Of a DNA stretch of 64,000 bases, positions 34,437-42,415 are shown one piece after another; position 1 is the stretch's first letter, and each line of letters opens with the position of its first letter. This stretch comes from an uncultured Campylobacter sp. (GTDB lineage Bacteria > Campylobacterota > Campylobacteria > Campylobacterales > Campylobacteraceae): NCBI GenBank assembly GCA_900539505.1, contig UQCL01000002.1:8521-72520 (forward strand), given 5' to 3'. Position numbers and translations under genes: made by a program. Under the pieces are notes generated by a model. The model made no database searches and was not told where the DNA came from. It saw only the letters and a program-made list of their open reading frames with translations.

Positions 34437-35777
34437 ATGGATTATGATATCATCGTAATAGGCTTTGGCAAAGCAGGCAAAACCCTTGCCGCAAAATCCG
34501 CCGCACTGGGCAAAAAGGTCGCTCTCATCGAGCGCTCGCCGCAGATGTACGGCGGCACCTGCATCAACGTAGGCTGCATCCCGACCAAGCGACTGGTTAC
34601 CGCGAGCAAGGAAGCTGGCTTCGTAAATTTCAGCGTGCTCGGAGAGTATTTCGTGCTGAGCATGCAGAAAAAGGACGAGCTCGTAGAGGCGCTGAGGGCG
34701 AAAAATTTAGCGATGCTAAAAGGTAACCCGAATATCGACATAATCGACGGCGAGGGCTCATTTACGAGCGCGAATTCCGTGCGCGTGCTAAGTCCCGATG
34801 GACAAACGCGTGAAATTTCAGCAGAAACGATCGTCGTAAATACGGGCTCGAGGGAGGTCGAACCGAGCTTTGAGGTAAACTCGCAGATCGCTTATAGTAG
34901 CGAAGAAATTTTAAATTTAAAGATCCTGCCGAAGCATCTAGTAATCATCGGCGGCGGATTTATCGGGCTTGAGTTTGCCTCGATGTTTGCGGGATTCGGT
35001 TCGAAAGTTAGCGTGCTTATGCGATCGAAATTTATGAAAAACGAGGATGAGGACGTGGCTGCTAGCGTCAAATCCGCTCTAGAGGCCCAAGGCGTGGAGA
35101 TTATCGAGGGCTGCGAGTTTTTGAGCTTAAAGGGCGGGGAGCTAAAATTTAACCTCGCGGGCGAGAGCAAGGCGGTCGCGGCGGACGCGTTTTTATACGC
35201 CCTTGGGCGTCGCGCGAATACGAATGATCTAAATTTAGCCGCTGCGGGAGTGCAGACGGACGTATACGGCAATATCATCACGAATGAGCATCTGCAAAGC
35301 TCCGCTGCGAGCATCTACGCGGCAGGCGACGTGCGCGGCGGCGAGATGTTTACCTACACTAGCCTGGATGATTTTAGGATCATTTTTAGCGCGCTTTTCG
35401 GAGACGGTGCGCGCACTACGAAAAATCGCACGCCGCATGCAAGCGTGCTGTTTACCCGCACGCCGCTAGCTCGCATCGGCCTTAGCGAGAGGCAGGCAAG
35501 AGAGAGTGGGCGCGAGATCAAGGTGCTAAAGCTTTCGATGGCGGCGGTGCCGGGCGCCAAGGTCGTAGCGCACGACGAGGGAATGATGAAAGCAGTCGTG
35601 GACGCAGCTAGCGGCGAAATTTTAGGCGCGGCGCTTCACTGCGTAAACGCGCACGAGATCGTTAATGAGTTGGCGATCGCCATGGCGCTGGGCGCGAAGG
35701 CGGACTTTTTCAAAAACCAAATTTTTACGCATCCTAGCATTAGCGAGGCGCTAAACGATCTTTTCGGACAGTTTTGA
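34437..35777 (+). CDS. rclA: RclA-like pyridine nucleotide-disulfide oxidoreductase
   Basis: The 446-residue flavoprotein has FAD motif IIVIGFGKAGKTLA, redox disulfide GGTCINVGCIPTK, NAD motif VIIGGGFIGLEFASMF, second FAD motif YAAGDV, and a dimer-interface end IFTHPSISEALNDLF. Features such as GFGKAGKTLA, MYGGTCIN and GGEMFTYTSLDDFRI recall E. coli RclA, a copper/reactive-chlorine-protective reductase, better than mercuric reductase or lipoamide dehydrogenase. Cytoplasmic. The gene symbol rests on overall similarity from memory. Confidence 0.82.
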   Translation: MDYDIIVIGFGKAGKTLAAKSAALGKKVALIERSPQMYGGTCINVGCIPTKRLVTASKEAGFVNFSVLGEYFVLSMQKKDELVEALRAKNLAMLKGNPNIDIIDGEGSFTSANSVRVLSPDGQTREISAETIVVNTGSREVEPSFEVNSQIAYSSEEILNLKILPKHLVIIGGGFIGLEFASMFAGFGSKVSVLMRSKFMKNEDEDVAASVKSALEAQGVEIIEGCEFLSLKGGELKFNLAGESKAVAADAFLYALGRRANTNDLNLAAAGVQTDVYGNIITNEHLQSSAASIYAAGDVRGGEMFTYTSLDDFRIIFSALFGDGARTTKNRTPHASVLFTRTPLARIGLSERQARESGREIKVLKLSMAAVPGAKVVAHDEGMMKAVVDAASGEILGAALHCVNAHEIVNELAIAMALGAKADFFKNQIFTHPSISEALNDLFGQF

Positions 35778-35981
35778 GCTTTTAAACCTTTTTGCGTTTA
35801 AAGCTTTGATAGCAAGTGGTGCTCGGGGTTGGCGATGCCCGGGCGCCCTAGCGCAAATCGATCGTGAAATTTAATGCGCCGGAGCGGGTTAAATTTAGAC
35901 TGGGTTAAATAATGTGAGCCCTTATCGTCCGCTTCTTTCTTGGCTACCAAAAGTTAGCTATAAAAGAAATGATTGAAATAG

Positions 35982-36539
35982 TTAATTGATAAAATATTCT
36001 CGTTTAGGAATAGCAAGATCGCAATCTATTCGGCACTCGGTAAGAGTATGCGGATAAAATTTCTTCTCGCAGTTTATACAGGCGAAAACGATTTCGTCCG
36101 TCGCTTCATTCAACATAACTCTATAATCGCTAGGCGACCATTGCGGGCATTCGCACGCCAAGTCCAAATCCACGCTAACTACCAAGCTGTCAAATACAAT
36201 CGAGTTTAATTCCTCGTAGACTAGTCTTAAGCTCTTTTGATCTTTCAGCGCTCTAATTTTATTTATCAAGCGGTATTTGTCCGATTTGATAATCTTTGCG
36301 CCAAAGAGATCCTTCGCTTTTCCGTCGCCGTAAATCGATAGCTCGGTCGGATAATATTTAAAATTTAACTTTAACAGCTCGTCCAAGCCGCAGCCGTCGT
36401 ATTCTTTCATAAGAAATAAAATTTTATTTTCCATAAACCAAGCCGCTATGCTATAGCATACTTGCTCGGGATTAAAAGGATGTAGATTTAAAATTCTATT
36501 TTCTAACGATAAACACAAATTTCTAATTTTGGGCTGCAT
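35982..36539 (-). CDS. Unrecognised protein, C-terminal Cys cluster (island gene)
   Basis: 185 residues, no signal peptide. The C-terminal third contains DLDLACECPQWSPSDYRVML, then EIVFACINCEKKFYPHTL, suggesting a small zinc-binding site (C-x-C and C-x-x-C). No family is recognised. It is the last gene of an A+T-rich minus-strand run of small immunity-like genes, so a similar role is possible. Confidence 0.6.
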   Translation of the reverse strand: MQPKIRNLCLSLENRILNLHPFNPEQVCYSIAAWFMENKILFLMKEYDGCGLDELLKLNFKYYPTELSIYGDGKAKDLFGAKIIKSDKYRLINKIRALKDQKSLRLVYEELNSIVFDSLVVSVDLDLACECPQWSPSDYRVMLNEATDEIVFACINCEKKFYPHTLTECRIDCDLAIPKREYFIN

Positions 36540-36646
36540 TATTTCATCCTTTATTTCTACCTATATCGACGATCTCGACAAAATTTTAGCCATCTTTTCT
36601 TTATACTTAATTTTATATTTATAATTTCACAAATTTAATACCTTTA

Positions 36647-37012
36647 TTAATCCCCAAAGATTAAATAGGCTAAATTTCTACTCAAATTTCCATACGCAAC
36701 TATCCAATATTCTCGTATGATGTTTTTTATTTGCAAGTTATCGTCCAGAAAGTCTGCAAATATTTTAACCCTATCTTTGTCTACTGTGCCTAGCTCTTCA
36801 TCCTCTTTCTCAAACGAAGCGACAATTAAATGCGACAGAGCAATCTTGTCTTGGAAATTTAATGTCTTGTCTTCTAGTAAATTTAGCATTGACGTAATTT
36901 TACCGATATCTGCTAATTCTAGCTCCCAATCTTGCTCATTTCCCGTCGAATCTAATCCCAAAAGCTTATTTAATTTTATCGCGCTTTCTTTTCTTACGAA
37001 ATAATCGGTCAT
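36647..37012 (-). CDS. Small protein resembling polymorphic-toxin immunity proteins
   Basis: 121 residues from MTDYFVRKES, start favoured by AAAGGATAATAAA upstream; the open frame extends to 37096. It is acidic and helical with LLGLDSTGNEQDWELELADI and KIALSHLIVASFEKEDEE, a pattern like several immunity proteins found beside contact-dependent or Rhs toxins. Family not named with certainty. It lies 35 bases behind the next gene of the island. Confidence 0.6.
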   Translation of the reverse strand: MTDYFVRKESAIKLNKLLGLDSTGNEQDWELELADIGKITSMLNLLEDKTLNFQDKIALSHLIVASFEKEDEELGTVDKDRVKIFADFLDDNLQIKNIIREYWIVAYGNLSRNLAYLIFGD

Positions 37013-37047
37013 TTTATTATCCTTTATATATGTTTTAACCGCGATAC

Positions 37048-37530
37048 TCAGCCGACCGCGCCATCTAGCAGCTTTTTGGAATTTTGCAAAACCCATACGA
37101 AATTTTCGAGCTCTACGCAGTCTTTTAATTCAAATCCAAAATTTAACAAACCTACCGATAGGGCGTCGCCATCTTTTATGACATGCGCTATTAGATTGCC
37201 TTTATGTTCTATACTCACTTTATTCTCATATCTTGTAAATTTAAAGATATTTTTCGAGCATCTTCCGTTTCTTTTTGAAAATTTCTCAAACTGCTCCGCA
37301 AAATTCGGTCTTTGATTCCCATCTTTTAGCCATAATCCCCCAGCATATAGCGCCCATATAAGCTCGTAAAAATTGATATTATGCCGAGTCTCGGCAGCAG
37401 CAACTAAAAGCTTATTTGTTTCATGGTTGATCTGTATTAAAGGCTCTCTGTCCATATGCCAAATCTCGGCTACTACTTTTTCTCTATCCGGCACGGAGGC
37501 AATTAAAAATTCAAATTCATTTTCTATCAT
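37048..37530 (-). CDS. Small unrecognised protein, possible immunity protein
   Basis: 160 residues, cytoplasmic. The start MIENEFEFLIASVPDREKVV with AEIWHMDREPLIQINHE resembles the opening strands of several small immunity-type proteins that sit downstream of toxins. The second half (SVGLLNFGFELKDCVEL, ENFVWVLQNSKKLL) has no known match. A+T-rich. Confidence 0.55.
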   Translation of the reverse strand: MIENEFEFLIASVPDREKVVAEIWHMDREPLIQINHETNKLLVAAAETRHNINFYELIWALYAGGLWLKDGNQRPNFAEQFEKFSKRNGRCSKNIFKFTRYENKVSIEHKGNLIAHVIKDGDALSVGLLNFGFELKDCVELENFVWVLQNSKKLLDGAVG

Positions 37531-37560
37531 ATCAAAATCCTATTTTTTGTTTTTTACTGC

Positions 37561-37674
37561 CTAATTTAATTTGAATGCTCTATCGTTCGAGCCTAAATCA
37601 TATTTACCCCATTCTTTTATGACATCTTGAGCTATACTTTTTACGCGGAATTCCTGCCCTACTAAAATAAGCAT
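37561..37674 (-). CDS. Possible 37-residue ORF or gene remnant
   Basis: An ATG frame with GGAG seven bases upstream encodes MLILVGQEFRVKSIAQDVIK, ending SNDRAFKLN. An overlapping frame from an ATG eleven bases earlier gives a different 27-residue peptide. The text looks like the tail of a larger protein, so it may be a decayed island gene. Confidence 0.3.
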   Translation of the reverse strand: MLILVGQEFRVKSIAQDVIKEWGKYDLGSNDRAFKLN

Positions 37675-37708
37675 CTATTTTCTCCATAATTCTATTAAAT
37701 CATCATAT

Positions 37709-37933
37709 CTAAATCAAATTTCTATCCATATCAAATATTTTGGGATAGTTTTTATAGTTTATTTCGATATAATCGCCCTTTTTAAATTTTTCAGCTTGCG
37801 TCGATAAAACCTCTAAAACTATAAATTCAAATCCAAAAAATAGCTCATCCCACCCCTCTTCTCCTTCTTCAAGATCTGGATCGCAGCATCCTTCAAAATC
37901 GTCATAAAATCTGACTTTGTATATTATTTTCAT
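37709..37933 (-). CDS. Small acidic unrecognised protein
   Basis: 74 residues starting MKIIYKVRFYDDFEG, with an acidic CCDPDLEEGEEGWDELFFG region and a basic C-terminal half. The start overlaps the end of the preceding 52-residue ORF by 32 bases. A TTG three codons earlier is also possible. No family recognised. Confidence 0.45.
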   Translation of the reverse strand: MKIIYKVRFYDDFEGCCDPDLEEGEEGWDELFFGFEFIVLEVLSTQAEKFKKGDYIEINYKNYPKIFDMDRNLI

Positions 37934-38060
37934 CAAACTCAATGATAAACTCTCTTTTGTTTAGTTCATATATATTTCTCGCCAAATTTTTCATAATATC
38001 GCGTTCGTTGTCCGAAAATCTTAACAAAAAATTCTCGTAAATTTCTCTTCCGCTTAGCAT
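37902..38060 (-). CDS. 52-residue small protein of the island
   Basis: The ATG frame with GGAG five bases upstream encodes MLSGREIYENFLLRFSDNER and ends EFDENNIQSQIL. Composition is normal for a helical protein. It overlaps the next gene by 32 bases. Could be a complete small protein or the N-terminal part of a truncated one. Confidence 0.45.
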   Translation of the reverse strand: MLSGREIYENFLLRFSDNERDIMKNLARNIYELNKREFIIEFDENNIQSQIL

Positions 38061-38106
38061 TGTGCTCCTTTTTGCAGTTTAGCAAAGATTTGTCCGCTTG
38101 AGCCTT

Positions 38107-38265
38107 TTAATCGGCTTCTTGGCTATTGTATTTCGCACTCTCGATCTTTGCAAGCGTTAATTTCGCTAAAGGATTGATAAACTTAGCGATACAATATTTA
38201 TTATCGCATGTAATCACGCTTTGGCGCTCATCTACTTTCATTGCGTTGGAGCAATTCGGGCACAT
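38107..38265 (-). CDS. 52-residue zinc-ribbon-like small protein
   Basis: MCPNCSNAMKV, then TCDNKYCIAKF: two Cys pairs (CPNC and CDNKYC) spaced as in a small zinc ribbon, followed by a helical tail. GAAGG lies eight bases before the ATG. The frame stays open a further 15 codons upstream within the previous gene's end, so it could also be a remnant. Confidence 0.45.
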   Translation of the reverse strand: MCPNCSNAMKVDERQSVITCDNKYCIAKFINPLAKLTLAKIESAKYNSQEAD

Positions 38266-38279
38266 TACATAGCCTTCGC

Positions 38280-38558
38280 CTAAATCAACGCCAATCGGAA
38301 AATTTCTTCTGCCTTTTGCCTTATCTCGCCTTCTTTAAAAAATACGTTAGGAGCCTTTTTAAAATCTTCATCAAACTCAGAAAATCTACTCGTCATCATA
38401 TCCAATTCTTTTAATGCCTGCTCTTCCGCTTTATTGGTTGAGCAATATTGCGATTCCAAATCATACATCTTATAAAATTCATCGCAAAACAGCTCTATAT
38501 CGCACCAATCGGATAGAAGTCCAGCTATTAAATAATACAACTCTTCATTTTGCTGCAT
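38280..38558 (-). CDS. Colicin-immunity-like small protein
   Basis: 92 residues from MQQNEELYYLIAGLLSDW; GAGG lies six bases upstream of this ATG. The helical acidic protein, with DIELFCDEFYKMYDLES, a ELDMMTSRFSEFDEDFKKAP middle and a closing EIRQKAEEIFRLAL helix, resembles the four-helix colicin/CDI immunity proteins. Expected to bind and block a nuclease toxin; no toxin is present nearby. Confidence 0.55.
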   Translation of the reverse strand: MQQNEELYYLIAGLLSDWCDIELFCDEFYKMYDLESQYCSTNKAEEQALKELDMMTSRFSEFDEDFKKAPNVFFKEGEIRQKAEEIFRLALI

Positions 38559-38571
38559 ATTTCGCCTCATT

Positions 38572-39411
38572 TTAAATTTTATCGCCATTTTTATTATTTA
38601 CGTCTTTTAGAATTGCATGCAATAGCTCGTTTTCGGTTGCATTTTTCTCATCTAATATTGATACGCCCATAGTTGTTGGAGTAATCTTGGATAAAAATAG
38701 ATTTACAAGCTCTGTTTTTTCATCGATTCCGTATGACAATGTAACGATATCCAATAAATCGTGCCGCTCTATAAAACTATCAAAGATATCTTCTAATCGC
38801 GACGCTTTCTCTGCGTAGAAGAATATCCACTTTACGCCTATAAGAAAATCCGTTGTGATATTACTAAAGATATCTATCTTATCCATAAAGTGCGATCCGA
38901 TAAGCAAATATATATCCGAGCCGTTTTTGGACAAAGAGCCAAGCTCGTAAATAGAACCGATATTTTTGTAATTTATCATTTTATTTCTCGCTCCCTTGTT
39001 TTTTATCATCTTTAGCCACTCTTTTTCAAATTTAAAATATCTTTCAAGCTTTTTATTCTTTTCCGCTTGATTCCACTTTTCTATCTCGGCATAATCTTGC
39101 AGCTCGCCTCCGAACTTAGGGCAAACACTCCTATCTTTAACGTCCGAGAAATTATAAAATTTAAAACACCCTTTGCAGTGCATAAATTTAGGATAATATT
39201 TTATGCTTTTTTCGGAGCGAAATGCGAGATATAAAAAGAAAGCGCACGCCGCAAAGCATAAAATTCCTATGATGATACGCAGATGCACGCTTTCAAATTT
39301 TACCGATGCCATAAAATAGGGTTTTATATCAACTCTCCCCAATAGGGCGGCCGCCAGTCCCCATGCGAAAAAAGCAAAAAAGCCGATTAATGCAAAAATT
39401 CTATTTAGCAT
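38572..39411 (-). CDS. Membrane protein with degenerate zinc ribbon fused to an unknown domain
   Basis: 279 residues. Two N-terminal transmembrane helices (about 5-25 and 45-64) and the motif FRSEKSIKYYPKFMHCKGC are followed by a ribbon whose second Cys pair is broken (CPKFGG rather than CPKCGG). A basic linker leads to a ~135-residue soluble domain from MINYKNIGSIYEL onward. The N-terminal module is paralogous to the disrupted gene next door, which ends after the ribbon, so this copy looks like a fusion. Confidence 0.6.
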   Translation of the reverse strand: MLNRIFALIGFFAFFAWGLAAALLGRVDIKPYFMASVKFESVHLRIIIGILCFAACAFFLYLAFRSEKSIKYYPKFMHCKGCFKFYNFSDVKDRSVCPKFGGELQDYAEIEKWNQAEKNKKLERYFKFEKEWLKMIKNKGARNKMINYKNIGSIYELGSLSKNGSDIYLLIGSHFMDKIDIFSNITTDFLIGVKWIFFYAEKASRLEDIFDSFIERHDLLDIVTLSYGIDEKTELVNLFLSKITPTTMGVSILDEKNATENELLHAILKDVNNKNGDKI

Positions 39412-39440
39412 TTTTATATTCCTCTATAACAAATCAAATT

Positions 39441-39834
39441 TCATCGCTTTTTAAATTTACGCTTTTTGGGCTTTGGGGGTTTAACGCCTTGATGAGGAGC
39501 GTTTCTTCGCCAGTAGTCGCCGTCATTATACTCCGTAAGCTTTTTGCCGCAGTCCGGGCAAATTTGATCCGTATCTTTGACGTCCTCGTATCGGTAAAAT
39601 TTGCCGCAGTCTGCACACCACATATACTCCGGGTATCTTTTTATGCTCTTTTCAGAGCGGAAGGCGAAATAAAAGCCGTAAATACCTATTACTATAAACG
39701 CGATTGCGGGCAATATCCATAAACTACCCGCATCATCAAATTTAATATATTTCTCGCCTATTTTTACATGTTTATGTACCGTAAAATAAGAAGCACATTG
39801 TGCCTGTCAAAAAAGCGGCAATTCTATCTAGCAT
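39441..39834 (-). pseudogene. Frameshifted membrane zinc-ribbon protein
   Basis: An intact 90-residue frame (39441-39713) begins mid-helix (MPAIAFIVIGIYG), then FRSEKSIKRYPEYMWCADCG and a complete second pair CPDCG, ending in a basic tail. Upstream the same frame stays open with GEKYIKFDDAGSLW, but the likely true start (MLDRIAAFL at 39834, with GGAG upstream) is in another frame that stops at about 39773. One single-base change between about 39770 and 39805 would restore a 130-residue protein like the 38572-39411 N-terminus. Confidence 0.55.
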
Positions 39835-39950
39835 TTTGCTGCTCCTTTTCGTTATGATCTGCTTCATTCATAGCGTTTTGTGCCATACCGTCTGATCCTT
39901 AAATTTGGGCTTTATGAGATAAATTTTTATTTTTGATAGTTCGAAATTTC

Positions 39951-40469
39951 TCATATAACAAACCTGCAATATTGTAAAATCAACGTATAATCTTCGCTAT
40001 AAAATTTTACCCTATTTTTTCTATTGTAGATACTCATGCTTAGCAGATATTTGGCGAAATTTATATAATCCTCCGTATTAGGAAAATAAAATGTAACGCT
40101 TTGGTAGAATGTTTTAAAATCCAGCTCAAATTTATACCTGCCCATATCGTCCGCTATGCAGCACTCCGCTTCGTCTATTTTGATAAATTCCTTTATATCT
40201 ATACATAATTGAGCGCTATTTTTTGCAAATCGCGCTCCTCCCACCCAATATTCATAAGGGAAAAGCTCTAGGTATGAGACCCTTTCATTATACGATGATG
40301 TTAAAATGTTTTTTGCGAAATAATACATAGCCAAATTCGTAGTAAAACCTAAGACCACAAGCTTTTTGTCTTCTAGAATTTTAATATCTAATTTATGATA
40401 CTCATGCCCCATAAGCTCCTCATCGATAGTTAGAGGATCGTCTTTTATATAAATTTTATTCGGTAGCAC
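39951..40469 (-). CDS. Unrecognised 172-residue cytoplasmic protein (island gene)
   Basis: No signal peptide or membrane helix. Alternating strands and helices, e.g. LVVLGFTTNLAMYYFAKNIL, DIKEFIKIDEAECCIADDMG, and a C-terminal NFAKYLLSMSIYNRKNRVKF. Not assigned to a family. Position between an Imm32-like gene and the membrane ribbon proteins suggests membership of the same island. Confidence 0.55.
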   Translation of the reverse strand: MLPNKIYIKDDPLTIDEELMGHEYHKLDIKILEDKKLVVLGFTTNLAMYYFAKNILTSSYNERVSYLELFPYEYWVGGARFAKNSAQLCIDIKEFIKIDEAECCIADDMGRYKFELDFKTFYQSVTFYFPNTEDYINFAKYLLSMSIYNRKNRVKFYSEDYTLILQYCRFVI

Positions 40470-40499
40470 TGATTTATTCTCCTTTTGCGCACTACGCCG

Positions 40500-40592
40500 C
40501 TATTCATCGAGCGCCATTAAATATGATCCAAATCCCTTTGATTGCGGAGTATAATAACTTCTTCCATCTACATTGAAGCTATTTGTGTTCAT
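40500..40592 (-). CDS. 30-residue ORF coupled to the Imm32-like gene
   Basis: MNTNSFNVDGRSYY, then TPQSKGFGSYLMALDE. The ATG overlaps the stop codon of the Imm32-like gene (ATGA) and GGAG lies six bases upstream, the pattern of a translationally coupled gene. Possibly the truncated head of a larger protein. Confidence 0.35.
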   Translation of the reverse strand: MNTNSFNVDGRSYYTPQSKGFGSYLMALDE

Positions 40593-40849
40593 ATTTTCTC
40601 CAATATAAGTTCCGTCGAGCCCTCTTCAAGCGAATTATACTCATCCAGATGTATATGCGAATGTTTCGGCGCGGAATCTTGCGCTAAAGTAAGCAAATGC
40701 CTGGCAAGAGATATAAGCCCGCTTTTATTTGCCCTTATAGTAACTTCGTTTCCTAGAGTATTGACGGAGATCGCGAAGTCCTTTTCCCATTGTAGCTGCA
40801 GTCCCTTTTCTGCGCAATAGTCTAAGGTTTTTATAACATACTGCCCCAT
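40589..40849 (-). CDS. Imm32-like immunity protein
   Basis: 86 residues. The segment NEVTIRANKSGLISLARHLL followed by LAQDSAPKHSHIHLDEYNSL and EEGSTELILEKI closely follows the Imm32 pattern (gL..La..l..la...gsHiHld.y..L..gS.eLii). Imm32 proteins are immunity partners in polymorphic toxin loci. It is the first gene of the island in transcription order. No toxin is adjacent. Confidence 0.7.
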   Translation of the reverse strand: MGQYVIKTLDYCAEKGLQLQWEKDFAISVNTLGNEVTIRANKSGLISLARHLLTLAQDSAPKHSHIHLDEYNSLEEGSTELILEKI

Positions 40850-41038
40850 ATATCGCCGATACTCCTTTCTAAATTTAATCGGTTGCCGATAGAATTTACC
40901 TCATCGATCGGCTAATCGATCTCGTAGTATTTTGGAAAAATTATATCTAAAATAAAAATGAAAGAGGTCGGAATAACTAAATTTAAGATAAGTGTTGTGC
41001 GCAAAAATGAAGTGATTGAAACTTAAAAATAGATTAAG

Positions 41039-41114
41039 TGGTGGTCCCGATTGGACTCGAACCAACGACTTCCACCATGTCAAGGTGACACTCTACCAAC
41101 TGAGTTACGGGGCC
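41039..41114 (-). tRNA. tRNA-Val (anticodon GAC)
   Basis: A full cloverleaf reads on the minus strand: acceptor GGCCCCG/CGGGACC, anticodon stem TCACC/GGTGG with loop TTGACAT (anticodon GAC), T-arm GTTGG-TTCGAGT-CCAAT, discriminator A and encoded CCA. 76 bases. The third acceptor pair is C3 with A70, a mismatch. It borders the immunity island. Confidence 0.92.
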
Positions 41115-41440
41115 AAAAAGAAACGGCAGTATATCAAAAAAATCTCTCAATAGCAAGCAAATTTTAATTTTTCGTAAAATTCCGCCGAAATTTTATACAA
41201 GACTCCGCCGCGACGTAAAACGCCGTCGAATTCTACGCGAAATTTCACGATATTGCCGAAACCCCGCACAAAATTCTATCCCGCAACTAAATTTCGCAAT
41301 CCCGCATGAAATTTTATCGCGCTTACGCGGTGCTCGCGTGCTTTGCCCCAGCAGCCTATTCTGCCCCGCTTTGTTTTATCTAGTCGTTTTGCTTCACCCC
41401 GCCCCGTTTCATCTGCTTGCCTCGCTCCGCCTTGTGCCCG
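41115..41440. other. Spacer upstream of tRNA-Val
   Basis: No gene supported. It holds GAAATTTTA/CGCAAAATTCTA words and, from about 41345 to 41440, loosely repeated pyrimidine-rich units such as CTGCCCCGCTTTGTTTTATCT and CACCCCGCCCCGTTTCATCT. Confidence 0.45.
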
Positions 41441-42415
41441 TTAAGACGTCCAAATTTTCTCATTCAGCTTTAGAATTTTTACGATTTGCAGCATCGCGTC
41501 TAGATCCGCCTTGATATCCTTTGCGATGCGGGCATTGAGTATCGGCTGATCCAAGCTCGGCTCGAAACTATCGGCGCCGCGAGATATCGCGATATAAATT
41601 TTATTTTGCTTAAAGCTCAGCGATATATCCGATTTTACGAGCTGTTTAAGAGATAAAATTTTCTCCATCAGCGCGGGCGTCAGGACATACATAACCGCCA
41701 CCGTATCGCTTGCGTAAACCGAGAAATTTGCATTGAAATCCGCATTATCTATCGGGATTTTGCGGTCGCTCCATAGCCCGCGTGGCAGCCCCGAAGGCGG
41801 CAAATCTATGCCTGCGGGTGCTGCCGCGTCCGAGAAAACAAAAACATCGGAGTGGATTTTTTTATTAAAATTTGCCATGAAAAAGGGTCCTTCGAAAAAT
41901 GTGGCGTAATTATTTTTAAAAATAAATGAAATTCCCGTACCGATTTCTTTTTCCAGCCTTATATCGCAAAACATAAAATCTACTCCGCCTGCGTTCGCGC
42001 AAACCAGATCATCCGCGCGAAATCTATCAAATCCGTCAAATATCTCGCTTTGCCTTACCTCTTTTTCCTGAAAAAGCGCGCCCATTTTATACGAAAAGCC
42101 CAGACTCTCGATATAAGGCTTGAGATAAAGCTCTTTGTAGCGCATCAAAAACCGCTCGGTTTTGCGCTCAAAAATCCACTCGTAAAATTCGTCCCTCGTA
42201 CTGATTATTGCTAAAATAGACATGACCAAAAAAGATAAGCTTTCTATACCAAGATCGAGTTTGGGAAAATCAAGAAAGATGATTATCAATGCGAGCGCAA
42301 GCATCGGACCGAAAACCGCAAACGCTACGAGATAACTTAAAATTTTCCAAAGCTTGCGACTTTTCTTGAGCCGTTTGCGCTGCTTTTCTAAATCTATGAC
42401 GGTTTTAATATCCAC
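41441..42415 (-). CDS. DUF3137-like membrane protein (second paralogue)
   Basis: 324 residues. GTG at 42415 is preferred over the TTG at 42421 because AGAGG lies six bases upstream, giving MDIKTVIDLEKQ, parallel to the MDIDRALEELAKKQ start of the 15850-16932 paralogue. Two transmembrane helices (about 25-75), then a soluble domain with FSVYASDTVAVMYVLTPALM and the ending LKLNEKIW. Function unknown. Confidence 0.72.
   Translation of the reverse strand: MDIKTVIDLEKQRKRLKKSRKLWKILSYLVAFAVFGPMLALALIIIFLDFPKLDLGIESLSFLVMSILAIISTRDEFYEWIFERKTERFLMRYKELYLKPYIESLGFSYKMGALFQEKEVRQSEIFDGFDRFRADDLVCANAGGVDFMFCDIRLEKEIGTGISFIFKNNYATFFEGPFFMANFNKKIHSDVFVFSDAAAPAGIDLPPSGLPRGLWSDRKIPIDNADFNANFSVYASDTVAVMYVLTPALMEKILSLKQLVKSDISLSFKQNKIYIAISRGADSFEPSLDQPILNARIAKDIKADLDAMLQIVKILKLNEKIWTS

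Noticed and set aside
39835..39950. 19-codon frame (MAQNAMNEADHNEKEQQ) before the frameshifted gene
   Set aside because: Too short and overlapping the next gene's ribosome-binding site; possible leader but not supportable.
40901..41083. 60-codon minus-strand frame running out of the tRNA
   Set aside because: It begins within tRNA-Val and has no start signal outside it.
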